DNA from: Mycobacterium sp. DL440
GTDB lineage: Bacteria > Actinomycetota > Actinomycetes > Mycobacteriales > Mycobacteriaceae
DNA: 64,000 nucleotides
Direction: 5' to 3'
Assembly: GCF_011745145.1 (NCBI RefSeq)
Contig: NZ_CP050191.1
Coordinates: 1,774,481-1,838,480, forward strand
Made by a program: the position numbers and the translations under genes. Below the pieces are notes generated by a model. That model worked only from the letters and a program-made list of their open reading frames with translations, was not told the DNA's origin and did not search any database. This document shows, one piece after another, positions 27,375-39,800 of this stretch; position 1 is the first letter of the stretch; each line of letters begins with the position of its first letter.

Positions 27375-29237
27375 GTGGCATCGTCTTCGGCGCCGGTGCA
27401 TCCTGCGCGCTACCTGACACTTTTCCTGGTCCTTCTGATCGGCGTATATCTGCTGGTGTTCCTCACCGGCGACAAGCAGGTCAAGCCAAAACTCGGCATT
27501 GACCTGCAGGGCGGTACCCGGGTGACGCTGACAGCGCGCACCCCGGACGGCTCGACGCCGACCAGAGAGGCACTCAACCAGGCCCAACAAATCATCAGTG
27601 CCCGCGTCGACGGTCTCGGAGTCTCGGGCTCAGAGGTCGTCATCGACGGCGACAACCTGGTGATCACTGTTCCCGGCAACGACGGCAGCGAGGCCCGCAA
27701 CCTGGGCCAGACCGCCCGGCTGTACATCCGGCCTGTCGTGCACGCGATGCCCGCCAAGCCGCCGGCCCAGCAGGGACAGCAGCCGGGTGCCGGAGCGCCG
27801 GGTGCCCCCGCGGCTCCGGGCGCGCCGGTCGCACCGGGAGCACCCGGTGCGCCGGGTGCTGTGCCCGGCCTGCCCGGTGCGATTCCGGGGCTGGCGCCGG
27901 GTGCGCCGGGCGAGGCCCCTGCGCCACCTCCGGCGGGAGAGCAGCCCGCGCCGCCGGCCGGGGAGCCTGTCCCGGCACCCCAACCGCGGCCCTACCCGCT
28001 GGACCCGGCACCGACTCCGGGTGAACCGACTCCGGCCCCGGCCCCGGGTGAGCCCGGCCCGGCGCCTGCACCCGGCTCCGCTCCGGCTCCGGCGCCCACG
28101 CCCAAGCCCGGTGACGCCAAGGCAGCAATGGCGCAGCGCATTTCCGACGAGAAGGAACTGCGGCAGAGCAACAACCCGTCGATCCAGATCCTGGCGCTGC
28201 AGTACCAAGCCACCCGGTGCGGTGAAGAAGATGTCCTCGCCGGCAACGACGATCCGAATCTGCCCTTGATCACCTGCTCGCAAGACGGGCAGACGGTGTA
28301 CTTGCTCAGCAAGTCGATCATGAGCGGTGAAGAGATCGAGAACGCCACCTCCGGCCTGAACCAGCAGCAGGGCCAGTACGTCGTCGACGTGACCTTCAAG
28401 AGTGGGGGAGCCAAGACCTGGGCCGACTTCACGGCGGCGAACGTGGGCACACAGACGGCCTTCACCCTCGACTCGCAGGTGGTCAGCGCCCCCGAGATCC
28501 GGGAAGCCATTCCCGGTGGCAACACCCAGATCACCGGCCAGTTCAACGCGGACACGGCCAAGGAACTGGCCAACGTCCTCAAGTACGGGTCGCTGCCGCT
28601 GTCGTTCGAGTCGTCGGAAGCCGAGACCGTTTCGGCGACCCTTGGTCTGTCCTCGATGCGGGCCGGTCTGATCGCAGGCGCAGTGGGTCTGGCGGCGGTG
28701 CTGCTGTACTCGCTGCTGTACTACCGGGTGCTCGGTCTGTTGGTGGCCCTGTCGCTGGTCGCTGCCGGCGCAATGGTTTTCGCCATCCTGGTGCTGCTCG
28801 GCAGATACATCGGCTACACGCTGGACCTGGCCGGTATCGCCGGTCTGATCATCGGTATAGGCACCACCGCGGACTCCTTCGTGGTGTTCTTCGAGCGAAT
28901 AAAGGACGAGATCCGCGAGGGCCGGTCCTTCCGGTCGGCGGTACCTCGAGGCTGGGCGCGCGCCCGCAAGACGATCGTGTCCGGCAACGCCGTGACCTTC
29001 TTGGCCGCCGCGGTGCTGTACTTCCTGGCGATCGGTCAGGTCAAGGGCTTCGCGTTCACACTGGGGTTGACCACGATCCTGGACATCGTGGTGGTGTTCC
29101 TGGTGACCTGGCCTCTGGTGTACCTGGCGTCCAAGTCCCCGATGATGGCAAAACCTGCCCTCAACGGTCTCGGTGCGGTGCAGCAGATCGCGCGGGAACG
29201 CCGGGAGGCTTCGCATGCGACCGCGGGACGGGGATAG
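27375..29237 (+). CDS. secD: Protein translocase subunit SecD with long Pro/Ala/Gly-rich insert
   Basis: SecD is an RND-like proton-driven protein that helps pull exported proteins across the membrane. The 620-residue protein has a first helix ([16 protein letters not shown]), the [12 protein letters not shown] motif at the start of periplasmic domain P1, and five C-terminal helices beginning around residue 430 with [20 protein letters not shown]. Residues ~137-250 are a low-complexity stretch of Pro, Ala and Gly with PGAPGAP-type repeats, a variable linker longer than in most SecD proteins. The GTG start follows GAGGAGA. Confidence 0.97.
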   Translation: MASSSAPVHPARYLTLFLVLLIGVYLLVFLTGDKQVKPKLGIDLQGGTRVTLTARTPDGSTPTREALNQAQQIISARVDGLGVSGSEVVIDGDNLVITVPGNDGSEARNLGQTARLYIRPVVHAMPAKPPAQQGQQPGAGAPGAPAAPGAPVAPGAPGAPGAVPGLPGAIPGLAPGAPGEAPAPPPAGEQPAPPAGEPVPAPQPRPYPLDPAPTPGEPTPAPAPGEPGPAPAPGSAPAPAPTPKPGDAKAAMAQRISDEKELRQSNNPSIQILALQYQATRCGEEDVLAGNDDPNLPLITCSQDGQTVYLLSKSIMSGEEIENATSGLNQQQGQYVVDVTFKSGGAKTWADFTAANVGTQTAFTLDSQVVSAPEIREAIPGGNTQITGQFNADTAKELANVLKYGSLPLSFESSEAETVSATLGLSSMRAGLIAGAVGLAAVLLYSLLYYRVLGLLVALSLVAAGAMVFAILVLLGRYIGYTLDLAGIAGLIIGIGTTADSFVVFFERIKDEIREGRSFRSAVPRGWARARKTIVSGNAVTFLAAAVLYFLAIGQVKGFAFTLGLTTILDIVVVFLVTWPLVYLASKSPMMAKPALNGLGAVQQIARERREASHATAGRG

Positions 29238-29241
29238 GCAC

Positions 29242-30510
29242 ATGGCAGCAAAGAATGACACCACCGCTGAGGACGTGAAGGACACCTCGGTGGAGACGCC
29301 GAGCATCGAATCCACGTCTGCGGCACTGCCCAAGCACGGGTTCTTCGTCCGGCTCTACACCGGCACCGGCGCCTTCGAGGTGATCGGCCGTCGCAAGCTC
29401 TGGTACGCGGTCAGCGGCATCATGGTCGCGATCTGCATCGCCAGCATGGTGCTGCGCGGGTTCACGTTCGGGATCGACTTCGAGGGCGGCACGAAGGTGT
29501 CGATGCCGTCGGCCGGCTCCGCAGGGATCGTCTCGGTCCAGCAGGTCGAGGACGTCTACAGCAAGACCCTGAACCGGACGCCCGAGTCGGTCGTGTTGGT
29601 CGGCAGCGGCGCCTCGGCCACTGTCCAGATCCGTTCGGAGACTCTGTCCGAACCGGAGATCGAGCAGCTGCGGACCGCGCTGTTCGACGAGTTCCACCCC
29701 AAGGGCGCCGATGGCCAGCCCAGTAAGCAGGCGATCAGCGACTCGAAGGTGTCGGAGACCTGGGGCGGCCAGATCACCAACAAGGCGCTGATCGCGCTCG
29801 TGGTGTTCATCGTGCTGGCCTCGATCTACATCGCCTGGCGCTATGAGCGCTACATGGCGATGGCCGCGATGGCCACCCTGGTCTTCGACCTGGTCGTGAC
29901 CGCCGGCGTCTATTCGCTGGTCGGATTCGAGGTCAGCCCAGCCACCGTGATCGGCCTGCTCACGATTCTGGGCTTCTCGCTGTACGACACGGTGATCGTG
30001 TTCGACAAGGTCGAGGAGAACACCCAGGGCTTCGAGCACACGACTCGCCGAACCTTCGCCGAGCAGGCCAACCTCGCCGTCAACCAGACGTTCATGCGTT
30101 CGATCAACACCAGCTTGATCTCGGTGTTGCCCATCGTGGCGCTGATGGTGGTGGCGGTGTGGCTCCTGGGCGTCGGAACCCTGATGGACCTGGCTCTGGT
30201 CCAGCTGGTCGGCGTCATCGTGGGTACGTACTCGTCGATCTACTTCGCCACGCCGCTGCTCGTGTCGTTGCGCGAACGCACCGAGCTGGTGCGCAAGCAC
30301 ACCAAGCGGGTGCTCAACCGCCGGGAGAAAGGCGCCAAGTCGGCGACTGCCACCAAAGACACGGCCGCGACCCCTGACGCCGAAGACACCGCCGGCGAGA
30401 CCGTGTCCGTGTCGGTCGCTGCCGAGCCTGCACCCGCCAAGCCGGCACCGGGCGCACGTCCGGGCCCGCGGACCGGGCGTCCGTCGGGCAAGCGGAACAC
30501 CCGCCGGTAA
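29242..30510 (+). CDS. secF: Protein translocase subunit SecF
   Basis: SecF partners SecD. The 422-residue protein has the first helix after KLWYAVSGIMVA, then FGIDFEGGTKV, and the conserved C-terminal region VIGLLTILGFSLYDTVIVFDK with the TVIVFD signature. A C-terminal cytoplasmic tail rich in Ala, Thr and Pro ends in GKRNTRR. ATG 29242 lies four bases after the secD stop. It is translationally close to the downstream lipoprotein gene (six-base gap), suggesting a single operon through apt. Confidence 0.97.
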   Translation: MAAKNDTTAEDVKDTSVETPSIESTSAALPKHGFFVRLYTGTGAFEVIGRRKLWYAVSGIMVAICIASMVLRGFTFGIDFEGGTKVSMPSAGSAGIVSVQQVEDVYSKTLNRTPESVVLVGSGASATVQIRSETLSEPEIEQLRTALFDEFHPKGADGQPSKQAISDSKVSETWGGQITNKALIALVVFIVLASIYIAWRYERYMAMAAMATLVFDLVVTAGVYSLVGFEVSPATVIGLLTILGFSLYDTVIVFDKVEENTQGFEHTTRRTFAEQANLAVNQTFMRSINTSLISVLPIVALMVVAVWLLGVGTLMDLALVQLVGVIVGTYSSIYFATPLLVSLRERTELVRKHTKRVLNRREKGAKSATATKDTAATPDAEDTAGETVSVSVAAEPAPAKPAPGARPGPRTGRPSGKRNTRR

Positions 30511-30516
30511 ACGCCG

Positions 30517-32187
30517 ATGGTTCATTGGCGGGCCGTTGGCCGGGCACGGACAACGGCGGCGGTGGTGGCCACACTGTCCGTGGTCGCCGGGATGGGTCTG
30601 GTGGCATGTTCGGGCAGTTCGGCCGACGAGATCGACTATGCCGTGGACGGCTCACTGACCACCTACAACACCAACACGGTGGCCGGAGCCGCGTCCGCCG
30701 GACCTCAGGCATTCGCGCGGGCGTTGACCGGGTTCGCCTATCACGGCCCCGAAGGTCAGGTGGTCGCCGACAACGACTTTGGTTCGGTGTCGGTGGTGGG
30801 CCGCGCCCCGCTGGTGCTCGACTACGTGATCAGCGACAAGGCCGTCTACTCCGATGGCAAGCCGATCACCTGTGATGACCTGGTGTTGACCTGGGGCGCT
30901 CAGTCCGGCAGGTTCCCCGTGTTCGACGCCGCCAGCCAAGCCGGCTACCGCGACATCGGCTCGGTGGACTGCACACCCGGTCAGAAGCGGGCCCGGGTGT
31001 CCTTCGCCCAGGACCGCGGATTCCTCGACTACGGCCAATTGTTCGCGGCCACCGCGCTGATGCCTGCACACGTCCTCGCCGACGAACTCGACCTGGGCGA
31101 CGGGGGGGTGGCCACGGCGTTGCAGAACGGCGACCAGCCGACCATCGACCGCATCGCCAAGGCGTGGAACAACATCTGGGATCTCAAGCCCGACCTCGAC
31201 CTCAAACGGTTCCCCTCGTCGGGTCCCTACCGGATCGACTCGGTGTCCAAAGACGGCGTGGTGGTCCTGGTCGCCAACGACAAATGGTGGGGCACCCCGC
31301 CCGTCACCAACCGGATCGCGGTATGGCCGCGCGGGGCCGACATCCAGGAGCGGGTCAACCAGGGATCCTTCGACGTTGTCGACATCGAGTCCGGATCCTC
31401 GGGCCTGCTCAACCTGCCCGATGACTACGTCAGCACCGAAAGCCCGTCCGCCGGTATCGAGCAGTTGATCTTCGCACCGGGTGGTCCGCTGGCTGCCCCA
31501 CCGGCGCGGCGTGCCGTTGCGCTGTGCACGCCCCGTGACGTGATCGCCCGTAACGCCGCGACGCCCATCGTCAACTCGCGGCTCAGCCCGGTCAGCGACG
31601 ACGCGTTCAGCGCGGCCGAGAATGTCGGCGAGGCCGCGCAATTCGCTGTGGCCAACATCGGTGCGGCCCGCGCCGCCCTGAACAACAAGCCGTTGACCGT
31701 ACGCATCGGGTATCAGACGCCCAACGCCAGACTGGCCGCGACCGTCGGCGCCATCGCGAAATCGTGCGCCGCCGCGGGCATCACCGTGCAGGACGCAGGA
31801 TCAGCGACGGCCGGGCCGGTGGCGTTGCGCAACAACGAGATCGACGGGTTGCTGGCCAGCACGGGCGGGGCCGCGGGCAGCGGTTCCTCGGGTTCTTCGG
31901 CGATCGACGCCTATGCCTTCCACTCCGGTAACGGCAACAACCTGCCCGCCTATTTCAACGAGCGGATCGACGGCATCATCGACGCGCAGGCCGTCACGAG
32001 CGATCCGAAGGAACTGGCCCGGCTGGCAGGGGAGGGCGCACCGATCCTGTGGAACGACATACCGACCCTGCCGCTGTACCGCCAGCAGCGCACCGTGCTG
32101 ACATCGAACAAGATGTATGCCGTGAGCAGCAATCCGACGCGGTGGGGCGCGGGCTGGAACATGGACCGCTGGAAGTTGTCCACATGA
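30517..32187 (+). CDS. Peptide/solute-binding lipoprotein (family 5), Rv2585c-like
   Basis: A 556-residue exported lipoprotein. After a basic N-terminus the helix ends in [10 protein letters not shown], a lipobox with the acylated cysteine at about residue 32. The mature part has the fold pattern of DppA/OppA-type substrate-binding proteins, including [20 protein letters not shown] near residue 108. No ABC permease or ATPase genes accompany it, so the partner is unknown. It lies between secF and apt, the Rv2585c position, and shares an ATGA overlap with apt. Confidence 0.88.
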   Translation: MVHWRAVGRARTTAAVVATLSVVAGMGLVACSGSSADEIDYAVDGSLTTYNTNTVAGAASAGPQAFARALTGFAYHGPEGQVVADNDFGSVSVVGRAPLVLDYVISDKAVYSDGKPITCDDLVLTWGAQSGRFPVFDAASQAGYRDIGSVDCTPGQKRARVSFAQDRGFLDYGQLFAATALMPAHVLADELDLGDGGVATALQNGDQPTIDRIAKAWNNIWDLKPDLDLKRFPSSGPYRIDSVSKDGVVVLVANDKWWGTPPVTNRIAVWPRGADIQERVNQGSFDVVDIESGSSGLLNLPDDYVSTESPSAGIEQLIFAPGGPLAAPPARRAVALCTPRDVIARNAATPIVNSRLSPVSDDAFSAAENVGEAAQFAVANIGAARAALNNKPLTVRIGYQTPNARLAATVGAIAKSCAAAGITVQDAGSATAGPVALRNNEIDGLLASTGGAAGSGSSGSSAIDAYAFHSGNGNNLPAYFNERIDGIIDAQAVTSDPKELARLAGEGAPILWNDIPTLPLYRQQRTVLTSNKMYAVSSNPTRWGAGWNMDRWKLST

Positions 32188-32711
32188 GCCAAGATGTTTC
32201 CCGGCTGGTCAGGAGACTGATCCGGGAGGTCCCCGACTTCCCCGAACCCGGGGTGCAGTTCAAGGACCTGACCCCGTTGCTGGCCGACGCCGAGGGCCTG
32301 AGCGCGGTAACCGACGCATTGGCCGCCACCGCGGCCGACGCCGACCTGGTCGCAGGCCTGGACGCGCGCGGTTTTCTGTTGGGTGCCGCGGTCGCGACCC
32401 GACTCGGCACCGGTGTCCTGGCGGTACGCAAGGGCGGGAAACTGCCGCCTCCGGTGCACAGCGTGACCTATCAGCTCGAGTACGGCAGCGCGACCCTGGA
32501 GATCCCGGCCGACGGGATTGACATCGCCGGGCGCAACATTGTGATCATCGACGATGTCCTGGCCACCGGCGGCACGCTGGCAGCGGCGATGCGGCTGCTC
32601 GAGGCCGGCGGTGCCAACGTGCTGAGCGCCGCTGTGGTGCTGGAATTGACGGCCCTGGGCGGCCGGGACGTGGTGGCACCGCTGACGGTCAGCAGCCTGC
32701 ACACGGTGTGA
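32184..32711 (+). CDS. apt: Adenine phosphoribosyltransferase
   Basis: Apt salvages adenine with PRPP to give AMP. The 175-residue protein begins [20 protein letters not shown], contains [15 protein letters not shown] and [10 protein letters not shown], and has the PRPP-binding motif [12 protein letters not shown]. The start is ATG 32184, overlapping the lipoprotein stop. It precedes rel by 34 bases, the widespread apt-rel pairing that links purine salvage to (p)ppGpp metabolism. Confidence 0.96.
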   Translation: MSQDVSRLVRRLIREVPDFPEPGVQFKDLTPLLADAEGLSAVTDALAATAADADLVAGLDARGFLLGAAVATRLGTGVLAVRKGGKLPPPVHSVTYQLEYGSATLEIPADGIDIAGRNIVIIDDVLATGGTLAAAMRLLEAGGANVLSAAVVLELTALGGRDVVAPLTVSSLHTV

Positions 32712-32745
32712 GGGATATCCTCGGGATCTGAGCGAAAATCGGGAG

Positions 32746-35139
32746 GTGACGATGGCCGGCGATACGGGTACGGACGCAACTACGGGCCAGACAGTCAAGT
32801 TGCCCCCGACGCTGCCGGGATCCACCGAATCCGACCCCACCAAGGCGCTGGACGCGGCGAAGCTTCCGGATACGACCAAGACCAGTGCCTCCCGCCGGGT
32901 GCGCGCGCGGCTGGCCCGCCGGATGACCGCGCAGCGCAGTGCGTTCAACCCGGTTCTGGAGCCCCTGGTCGCGGTACACCGCGAGATCTACCCCAAGGCC
33001 GACCTGCAGTTGCTGCAGCGGGCCTACGACGTCGCCGACCAGCGACACGCCGACCAGTTGCGCAAATCGGGTGATCCTTACATCACCCATCCGCTGGCGG
33101 TGGCCAACATCCTGGCCGAGCTCGGCATGGACACCACCACGCTGGTGGCCGCCCTGCTGCACGACACCGTGGAGGACACCGGCTACACCTTGGAGGCGTT
33201 GACCGCCGAGTTCGGGGCCGAGGTGGGTCACCTGGTCGACGGGGTCACCAAGCTGGACAAGGTGGTGCTCGGCTCGGCCGCCGAGGGCGAGACGATCCGC
33301 AAGATGATCATCGCGATGGCCCGCGATCCGCGGGTGCTGGTGATCAAGGTGGCCGACCGGCTGCACAACATGCGCACCATGCGGTTCCTGCCACCCGAGA
33401 AGCAGGCGCGCAAGGCCCGCGAAACTCTGGAAGTGATTGCGCCGCTGGCACATCGGCTCGGTATGGCGACGGTCAAATGGGAGCTCGAGGATCTGTCGTT
33501 CGCGATCCTGCACCCGAAGAAGTACGAGGAGATCGTGCGACTGGTCGCGGACCGGGCGCCGTCGCGCGACACCTATCTGGCCAAGGTGCGCGCCGAGATC
33601 GGCGTGGCACTGAGCGCGATGAAGATCAACGCGGTGGTCGAGGGCAGGCCCAAGCACTACTGGTCGATCTATCAGAAGATGATCGTCAAGGGGCGCGATT
33701 TCGACGACATCCACGACCTGGTCGGCGTGCGGATCCTGTGCGACGAGATCCGGGACTGCTACGCGGCCGTCGGCGTCGTGCACTCGCTGTGGCAACCGAT
33801 GGCGGGCCGGTTCAAGGACTACATCGCCCAGCCGCGCTACGGCGTCTACCAGTCGCTGCACACCACGGTCGTGGGTCCCGAGGGCAAGCCGCTGGAGGTG
33901 CAGATCCGCACGCGCGACATGCACCGCACCGCCGAGTACGGCATCGCGGCGCACTGGCGTTACAAAGAAGCCAAGGGCCGCAACGGAGTTCCGCACAGTC
34001 ACGCCGCCACCGAGATCGACGACATGGCGTGGATGCGCCAGTTGCTCGACTGGCAGCGAGAGGCCGCCGACCCCGGTGAGTTCCTCGAGTCCTTGCGTTA
34101 CGACCTTGCGGTAAAAGAGATCTTCGTCTTCACCCCCAAGGGTGACGTGATCAACCTGCCGACCGGATCGACGCCTGTCGACTTCGCCTACGCAGTGCAC
34201 ACCGAGGTGGGGCACCGCTGTATCGGAGCCCGGGTCAACGGCAGGCTCGTCGCGCTGGAACGCAAGCTGGACAACGGTGAGGTCGTCGAGGTGTTCACCT
34301 CGAAGGCCCCCAACGCCGGTCCGTCGCGCGACTGGCAGACGTTCGTGGTGTCGCCGCGGGCCAAGGCCAAGATCCGGCAGTGGTTCGCCAAGGAACGCCG
34401 TGAAGAAGCCTTGGAGTCCGGCAAGGACGCCATCGCGCGGGAAGTCCGCCGGGGCGGACTTCCGTTGCAGCGCTTGATCAATGCCGATTCCATGGGCGCG
34501 CTGGCTCGCGAGTTGCGCTACACCGACGTCTCCGCGCTGTACACCGCCGTCGGCGAGGGCCACGTCTCGGCGCGCCACGTCGTGCAGCGTCTGCTCGCCC
34601 AGTTCGGCGGCGACGACGCGGCCGAGGACGAACTCGCCGAGCGGTCCACGCCCTTGACCATGCCGGTGCGTCAGCGCAGCACCGACGACACCGGTGTCGC
34701 GGTACCGGGGGCGCCCGGAACCCTGACCAAGCTCGCCAAGTGCTGCACCCCGGTGCCGGGCGACACCATCATGGGCTTCGTGACCCGCGGTGGTGGGGTC
34801 AGCGTGCACCGCACCGACTGCACGAATGCGGCTTCGCTGCAACAACAGTCGGAGCGCATCATCGAGGTGAACTGGGCGCCGTCACCGTCGTCGGTGTTCC
34901 TGGTGGCCATCCAGGTCGAGGCGCTGGACCGGCACCGTCTGCTGTCCGACGTCACGCGGGTGCTGGCCGACGAGAAGGTCAACATCCTCTCCGCATCGGT
35001 GACCACCTCCAACGACCGGGTGGCGATCAGCCGATTCACCTTCGAGATGGGCGATCCCAAACACCTCGGCCACTTGCTGAGCGTGGTGCGCAACGTGGAA
35101 GGCGTGTACGACGTCTACCGCATCACCAGCGCGGCCTAG
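32746..35139 (+). CDS. relA: Bifunctional (p)ppGpp synthetase/hydrolase Rel
   Basis: This 797-residue RSH protein makes and degrades (p)ppGpp during the stringent response. In order: an HD hydrolase domain ([24 protein letters not shown]), a synthetase domain with [19 protein letters not shown], a TGS domain ([19 protein letters not shown]), a zinc-finger-like CCTPVPGD segment and a C-terminal ACT domain. The RxKD variant RFKD is the form found in bifunctional enzymes. The GTG at 32746 follows GGGAGG; ATG two codons on is an alternative. It is the Rv2583c position. Confidence 0.97.
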   Translation: MTMAGDTGTDATTGQTVKLPPTLPGSTESDPTKALDAAKLPDTTKTSASRRVRARLARRMTAQRSAFNPVLEPLVAVHREIYPKADLQLLQRAYDVADQRHADQLRKSGDPYITHPLAVANILAELGMDTTTLVAALLHDTVEDTGYTLEALTAEFGAEVGHLVDGVTKLDKVVLGSAAEGETIRKMIIAMARDPRVLVIKVADRLHNMRTMRFLPPEKQARKARETLEVIAPLAHRLGMATVKWELEDLSFAILHPKKYEEIVRLVADRAPSRDTYLAKVRAEIGVALSAMKINAVVEGRPKHYWSIYQKMIVKGRDFDDIHDLVGVRILCDEIRDCYAAVGVVHSLWQPMAGRFKDYIAQPRYGVYQSLHTTVVGPEGKPLEVQIRTRDMHRTAEYGIAAHWRYKEAKGRNGVPHSHAATEIDDMAWMRQLLDWQREAADPGEFLESLRYDLAVKEIFVFTPKGDVINLPTGSTPVDFAYAVHTEVGHRCIGARVNGRLVALERKLDNGEVVEVFTSKAPNAGPSRDWQTFVVSPRAKAKIRQWFAKERREEALESGKDAIAREVRRGGLPLQRLINADSMGALARELRYTDVSALYTAVGEGHVSARHVVQRLLAQFGGDDAAEDELAERSTPLTMPVRQRSTDDTGVAVPGAPGTLTKLAKCCTPVPGDTIMGFVTRGGGVSVHRTDCTNAASLQQQSERIIEVNWAPSPSSVFLVAIQVEALDRHRLLSDVTRVLADEKVNILSASVTTSNDRVAISRFTFEMGDPKHLGHLLSVVRNVEGVYDVYRITSAA

Positions 35140-35160
35140 TCGCGATCCGGCTGTGCCCGA

Positions 35161-36120
35161 TCAGTCCACGCTCGCCGATGTGATCGTCACCGGTGTGGCG
35201 GGCTTACCGTCATCGCTGCCGTCGGCCACCCCGCCCGCGGCGATCGCGTCGAGCGTGGCCAGCCCGGTCTTGTCGATGGTGCCGAACACCGTGTACGTCG
35301 GCGGCAGCAGCGAGTCCTCGTACACGAGGAAGAACTGGCTGCCGCTGGTACCCGGTCCGGAGTTGGCCATCGCGACGGTGCCGCGCGGGTAGACCACGGG
35401 CCGCTGCACGGCGGGGTCGGAGAGCCGGTACTGGTTGGTCGGGTACTCGTTGGGGAACCGGTAACCTGGCCCGCCGGTTCCACTGGCAGATGGGTCGCCA
35501 CACTGCAGTGTCGCGAGGTCGCCGGTGGTCAGCCGGTGGCACTGGGTGCTGTCGAAGAATCCCTGCCCGGCCAGGCTCGCGAAGTTGTTCACCGTGCATG
35601 GCGCCTTGCCGTTGGCCAACGTGAGGCCGATGGTGCCACGGTCGGTGACGATGCTCGCGGGCACCGTGGCGGGTTCGGTCGGCACGGTGCCGGCGCGTGG
35701 CGGGATAGCCGGCCTGGCGGCCGGTTCGGTGGTGGCCGGGTACTGGCAGTTGGCGCCGAGGTGCTGCGGCGGCGCGAATGCGGGGAGTTCCTGACCGGCC
35801 CCCGGTGAGGCCGTGTAGCGGTCCTGGCGTGGCATGTTCTCCGCGGCCTTGACGACGATGACGGCGAACAACACCGTCAACACCACCGCCACGAGAGCCA
35901 GCGCCGTCATCACGTATCCGATGACCAGGCCCGCGATCGCGATGCCGCGACCCTGCTCACCGCTGCGTTTGAGCTGCGACAGCGAGATGTGCCCGAAGAG
36001 GATGCCCAGCGGCGCGAACAGGACCGAGCACACCAGTGCGGCGACCGCCATGCCGTTGGTGTGGGCGGGCGGGGGATAACCGGCCGGCTGGTAACCGCCG
36101 TAGGGGGGCGGGACAGTCAA
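35161..36120 (-). CDS. Membrane-anchored cyclophilin-type peptidyl-prolyl isomerase with DUF4190 domain
   Basis: A 319-residue protein. The N-terminal ~95 residues form a Pro/Tyr-rich cytoplasmic segment plus two helices of the DUF4190 type (HTNGMAVAALVCSVLFAPLG, then IAGLVIGYVMTA). The extracytoplasmic part is a cyclophilin with CHRLTTGDLATLQCGDP and GPGTSGSQFFLVYED. It should catalyse prolyl cis-trans isomerisation of exported proteins. A second cyclophilin gene lies five bases upstream on the same strand, so the pair looks like a tandem duplication followed by a change of membrane anchor. Confidence 0.92.
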   Translation of the reverse strand: MTVPPPYGGYQPAGYPPPAHTNGMAVAALVCSVLFAPLGILFGHISLSQLKRSGEQGRGIAIAGLVIGYVMTALALVAVVLTVLFAVIVVKAAENMPRQDRYTASPGAGQELPAFAPPQHLGANCQYPATTEPAARPAIPPRAGTVPTEPATVPASIVTDRGTIGLTLANGKAPCTVNNFASLAGQGFFDSTQCHRLTTGDLATLQCGDPSASGTGGPGYRFPNEYPTNQYRLSDPAVQRPVVYPRGTVAMANSGPGTSGSQFFLVYEDSLLPPTYTVFGTIDKTGLATLDAIAAGGVADGSDDGKPATPVTITSASVD

Positions 36121-36125
36121 GGGGT

Positions 36126-36992
<867 letters not shown>

Positions 36993-37126
36993 CGCTGCAG
37001 TCCTCCTTGTAGGCGGTTGAGGTTGGCCACGAGTCTGCCAGGCGAACCTGCGTGCTGGTTCTGCGACCCGCGGGAACCGCAAGGTCGCGGCGCTTCGGGG
37101 AAGCGGCCACGTGGGAAACTGGGGCC

Positions 37127-37807
37127 GTGTTCATTACCGGATTCCCGGCCGGGATGCTGGCGTGCAACTGCTACGTCCTGGCGCAGCGACCAGGCGCCGA
37201 CGCGATCGTCGTCGACCCGGGTCAGCGGGCGATGGACCGGCTGCGCCGGATTCTTGACGAAAACCGCCTGACCCCGGCGGCGGTCCTGCTGACCCACGGC
37301 CACATCGATCACATCTGGTCGGCCCAGAAAGTCGCCGATACCTATGGCTGCCCCGCCTACATCCACCCCGAAGACCGCTTCATGCTGACCGATCCGATCA
37401 AGGGGTTCGGGCCACGCTTGGCGCAGCTCGCCTTAGGTGTGCTGTTCTCCGAGCCGAAACAGCTCGTTGAGCTGGACCAGGACCGCCAGACGCTCGATTT
37501 CGACGGTATTTCGGTCACGGTCGATCACACGCCGGGGCACACCAGGGGATCGGTGGTGTTCCGGGTCTCCGGCGGCCCGGAGAACGCATCGGCCGCCCAG
37601 ACGGCATTCACGGGCGATACGCTGTTCCGGTCCTCGGTGGGCCGCACCGACCTGCCTGGTGGCAGCGGACGTGACCTTCTCGAGTCGATCGTGACAAAGC
37701 TGTTGGTACTCGACGACGACACCGTGGTATTACCAGGGCACGGCCCGCGCACGACCATCGGGCAAGAACGCCGTACCAACCCGTTTCTCGAAGGTTTGAC
37801 TCTGTGA
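37127..37807 (+). CDS. MBL-fold metallohydrolase (glyoxalase II-like, Rv2581c-like)
   Basis: A 226-residue metallo-beta-lactamase-fold hydrolase. It has the metal motif THGHIDHIW, then [26 protein letters not shown] and [10 protein letters not shown], the set typical of glyoxalase II-like thioester hydrolases. The C-terminal substrate domain of true GloB is short here, so the substrate may not be S-lactoylglutathione, which mycobacteria lack. The GTG at 37127 gives [18 protein letters not shown], the usual family start. It overlaps hisS in a GTGA junction. Confidence 0.9.
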   Translation: MFITGFPAGMLACNCYVLAQRPGADAIVVDPGQRAMDRLRRILDENRLTPAAVLLTHGHIDHIWSAQKVADTYGCPAYIHPEDRFMLTDPIKGFGPRLAQLALGVLFSEPKQLVELDQDRQTLDFDGISVTVDHTPGHTRGSVVFRVSGGPENASAAQTAFTGDTLFRSSVGRTDLPGGSGRDLLESIVTKLLVLDDDTVVLPGHGPRTTIGQERRTNPFLEGLTL

Positions 37808-39069
37808 CTTCTGCATTCCAGGCGCCCAAGGGCGTGCCCGACTATCTACCGCCCGAGTCGGCACAGTTCGTGGCGGTCCGGGACGGCCTGCTGGCCTCGG
37901 CGCGCCGGGCCGGCTACGGCGACATCGAGCTGCCGATCTTCGAGGACACCGCGTTGTTTGCCCGCGGCGTCGGCGAGTCGACCGATGTGGTGTCCAAGGA
38001 GATGTACACGTTCGCCGACCGCGGTGACCGCTCGGTGACCCTGCGCCCGGAAGGCACAGCCGGGGTGATCCGGGCGGTGATCCAGCACCGCCTGGACCGG
38101 GGCGCGCTGCCGGTCAAGCTTTGCTATGCCGGTCCGTTCTTCCGCTACGAACGCCCCCAGGCCGGGCGCTACCGCCAGCTGCAGCAGGTCGGCGTCGAGG
38201 CCATCGGGGTTGACGATCCGGCACTGGACGCCGAGGTGATCGCGATCGCCGACGCCGGGTTCCGCTCACTGGGCCTGGACGGTTTCCGCCTCGAGCTCAC
38301 CTCGCTGGGCGATGACACCTGCCGCCCGGCCTACCGGGAGCTGCTGCAGGAGTTCCTGTTCAAGCTGGACCTGGACGAAGAAACCCGGCGCCGTGCCGAG
38401 ATCAACCCGCTGCGCGTTCTCGACGACAAGCGACCGCACGTGCGCGAGATGACCGCCGACGCGCCGCTGATGCTCGACCACCTGTCCGACAGCGCCAAGG
38501 CCCACTTCGAGGTGGTGCTGGCGCACCTCGACGCACTCGGCGTGCCGTACGTGATCAACCGGCGGATGGTGCGCGGCCTGGACTACTACACCAAGACCAC
38601 CTTCGAGTTCGTGCACGACGGCCTCGGTGCGCAGTCCGGCATCGGCGGCGGTGGCCGCTATGACGGTCTGATGAGCCGGCTCGGCGGGCAGGACGTCTCG
38701 GGGATCGGCTTCGGCCTCGGCGTCGACCGCACGGTGCTCGCCTTGCAGGCCGAGGGCAAGTCGGTGGCCGGCGTCGGCGGCGTCGAGGTGTTCGGCGTGC
38801 CGCTTGGCGATGCCGCCAAGCTGGAGTTGGCCAAGCTGGCCGCGCGGCTGCGGGCCGACGGGGTGCGCGTGGACCTGGCCTACGGCGACCGTGGGCTCAA
38901 GGGCGCGATGAAGGCCGCCGACCGCTCCGGCGCCAAGTACGCGCTGGTGGCCGGCGACCGCGACATCGAGGCCGGCACCATCGGTCTCAAGGATCTCTCG
39001 ACCGGCGAGCAGGTAGATGTCGCCGCCGATTCCGTTGTCGCCGAGGTGCTTTCCCGCCTATCCCGCTAG
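37804..39069 (+). CDS. hisS: Histidyl-tRNA synthetase
   Basis: A 421-residue class II synthetase. [11 protein letters not shown] is the usual N-terminus. Motif 2 is [17 protein letters not shown], the histidine-A loop region appears as [17 protein letters not shown], and motif 3 is [17 protein letters not shown]-terminal anticodon-binding domain follows from about residue 325. It starts with GTG overlapping the hydrolase stop, so it depends on that gene's transcript. It converges on urtE across 38 bp. Confidence 0.97.
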   Translation: MTSAFQAPKGVPDYLPPESAQFVAVRDGLLASARRAGYGDIELPIFEDTALFARGVGESTDVVSKEMYTFADRGDRSVTLRPEGTAGVIRAVIQHRLDRGALPVKLCYAGPFFRYERPQAGRYRQLQQVGVEAIGVDDPALDAEVIAIADAGFRSLGLDGFRLELTSLGDDTCRPAYRELLQEFLFKLDLDEETRRRAEINPLRVLDDKRPHVREMTADAPLMLDHLSDSAKAHFEVVLAHLDALGVPYVINRRMVRGLDYYTKTTFEFVHDGLGAQSGIGGGGRYDGLMSRLGGQDVSGIGFGLGVDRTVLALQAEGKSVAGVGGVEVFGVPLGDAAKLELAKLAARLRADGVRVDLAYGDRGLKGAMKAADRSGAKYALVAGDRDIEAGTIGLKDLSTGEQVDVAADSVVAEVLSRLSR

Positions 39070-39107
39070 CTGGTCCCGCCCGCCCCTATGCACCGCGAGC
39101 TAAGGAG

Positions 39108-39800
39108 TCAGATCGCCATGGCGGCGCGGACGTCGGCTTCTGATGCGGCGCCTCCGGTGCCGCTGGAGGTGATCCGGCCGGACTCCAAGATGTAGTAGCT
39201 CTGGGCGGATTCCAGCGCGAACCCGATGTGTTGTTCGACGAGCAGTACGCCCAGATCACCGCGGGCGGTCAGCGAGGTGATGGCCGCCTCGATCTCGGCC
39301 ACCACCGAGGGCTGGATGCCCTCAGTCGGCTCGTCGAGGATCAGCGTCCGTGGGCTGGTGATCAACGCCCGGGCAATCGCGAGCTGCTGACGCTGCCCGC
39401 CCGAGAGCAGGCCGGCCCGCCGGTTGAGTAGTTCCTTCAGCGCGGGGAACAGGTCCAGTTGCTCGTCGATCAGCGCCTTGCCGTTGCGGCGGCCATCGGC
39501 GACCACTTGAAGATTCTCCGCGGTGGTCAGTTGGCCGAACGACTGCTGGCCCTGTGGTACGTACGCCAGACCACGGGCCACCCGGGCACTAGGGCGCAGT
39601 CTGGTGATGTCCTCTCCCTCGTAGAGCACCTTGCCCGCGGTGCATTTGAGCAGGCCGACCGCCGCCCGCAGCAGCGTCGTCTTACCCGCGCCGTTATGAC
39701 CCATCACCGCCGCGACACCGTCGGAAGGCACCGCGATGCTTGCGCCGTGAATGACTTCGGAGCGGCCGTAACCGGTTCGGACATCGAGCATTTCGAGCAT
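39108..39800 (-). CDS. urtE: Urea ABC transporter ATP-binding protein UrtE
   Basis: A 230-residue ABC ATPase of the branched-chain amino acid/urea (HAAT) type. Walker A is GHNGAGKTTLL, the signature is LLSGGQRQQLAIARAL, and Walker B is TLILDEPTEGIQPSV. The TEGIQPSVV variant is characteristic of UrtE. It is the last gene of a urtABCDE cluster, with a one-base overlap with urtD. Confidence 0.94.
   Translation of the reverse strand: MLEMLDVRTGYGRSEVIHGASIAVPSDGVAAVMGHNGAGKTTLLRAAVGLLKCTAGKVLYEGEDITRLRPSARVARGLAYVPQGQQSFGQLTTAENLQVVADGRRNGKALIDEQLDLFPALKELLNRRAGLLSGGQRQQLAIARALITSPRTLILDEPTEGIQPSVVAEIEAAITSLTARGDLGVLLVEQHIGFALESAQSYYILESGRITSSGTGGAASEADVRAAMAI

Noticed and set aside
27787..28128. 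Pro/Ala/Gly-rich stretch as a PE/PPE or PGRS gene
   Set aside because: It lies in frame within secD between two conserved SecD regions and lacks PE or PPE motifs.
32689..34845. A 718-codon minus-strand frame antisense to rel
   Set aside because: Rel is unmistakable on the plus strand; the antisense translation is low-complexity and lacks domains or a ribosome site.
39070..39107. tRNA gene next to hisS
   Set aside because: The 38-bp gap is too short and has no cloverleaf or CCA-end features.
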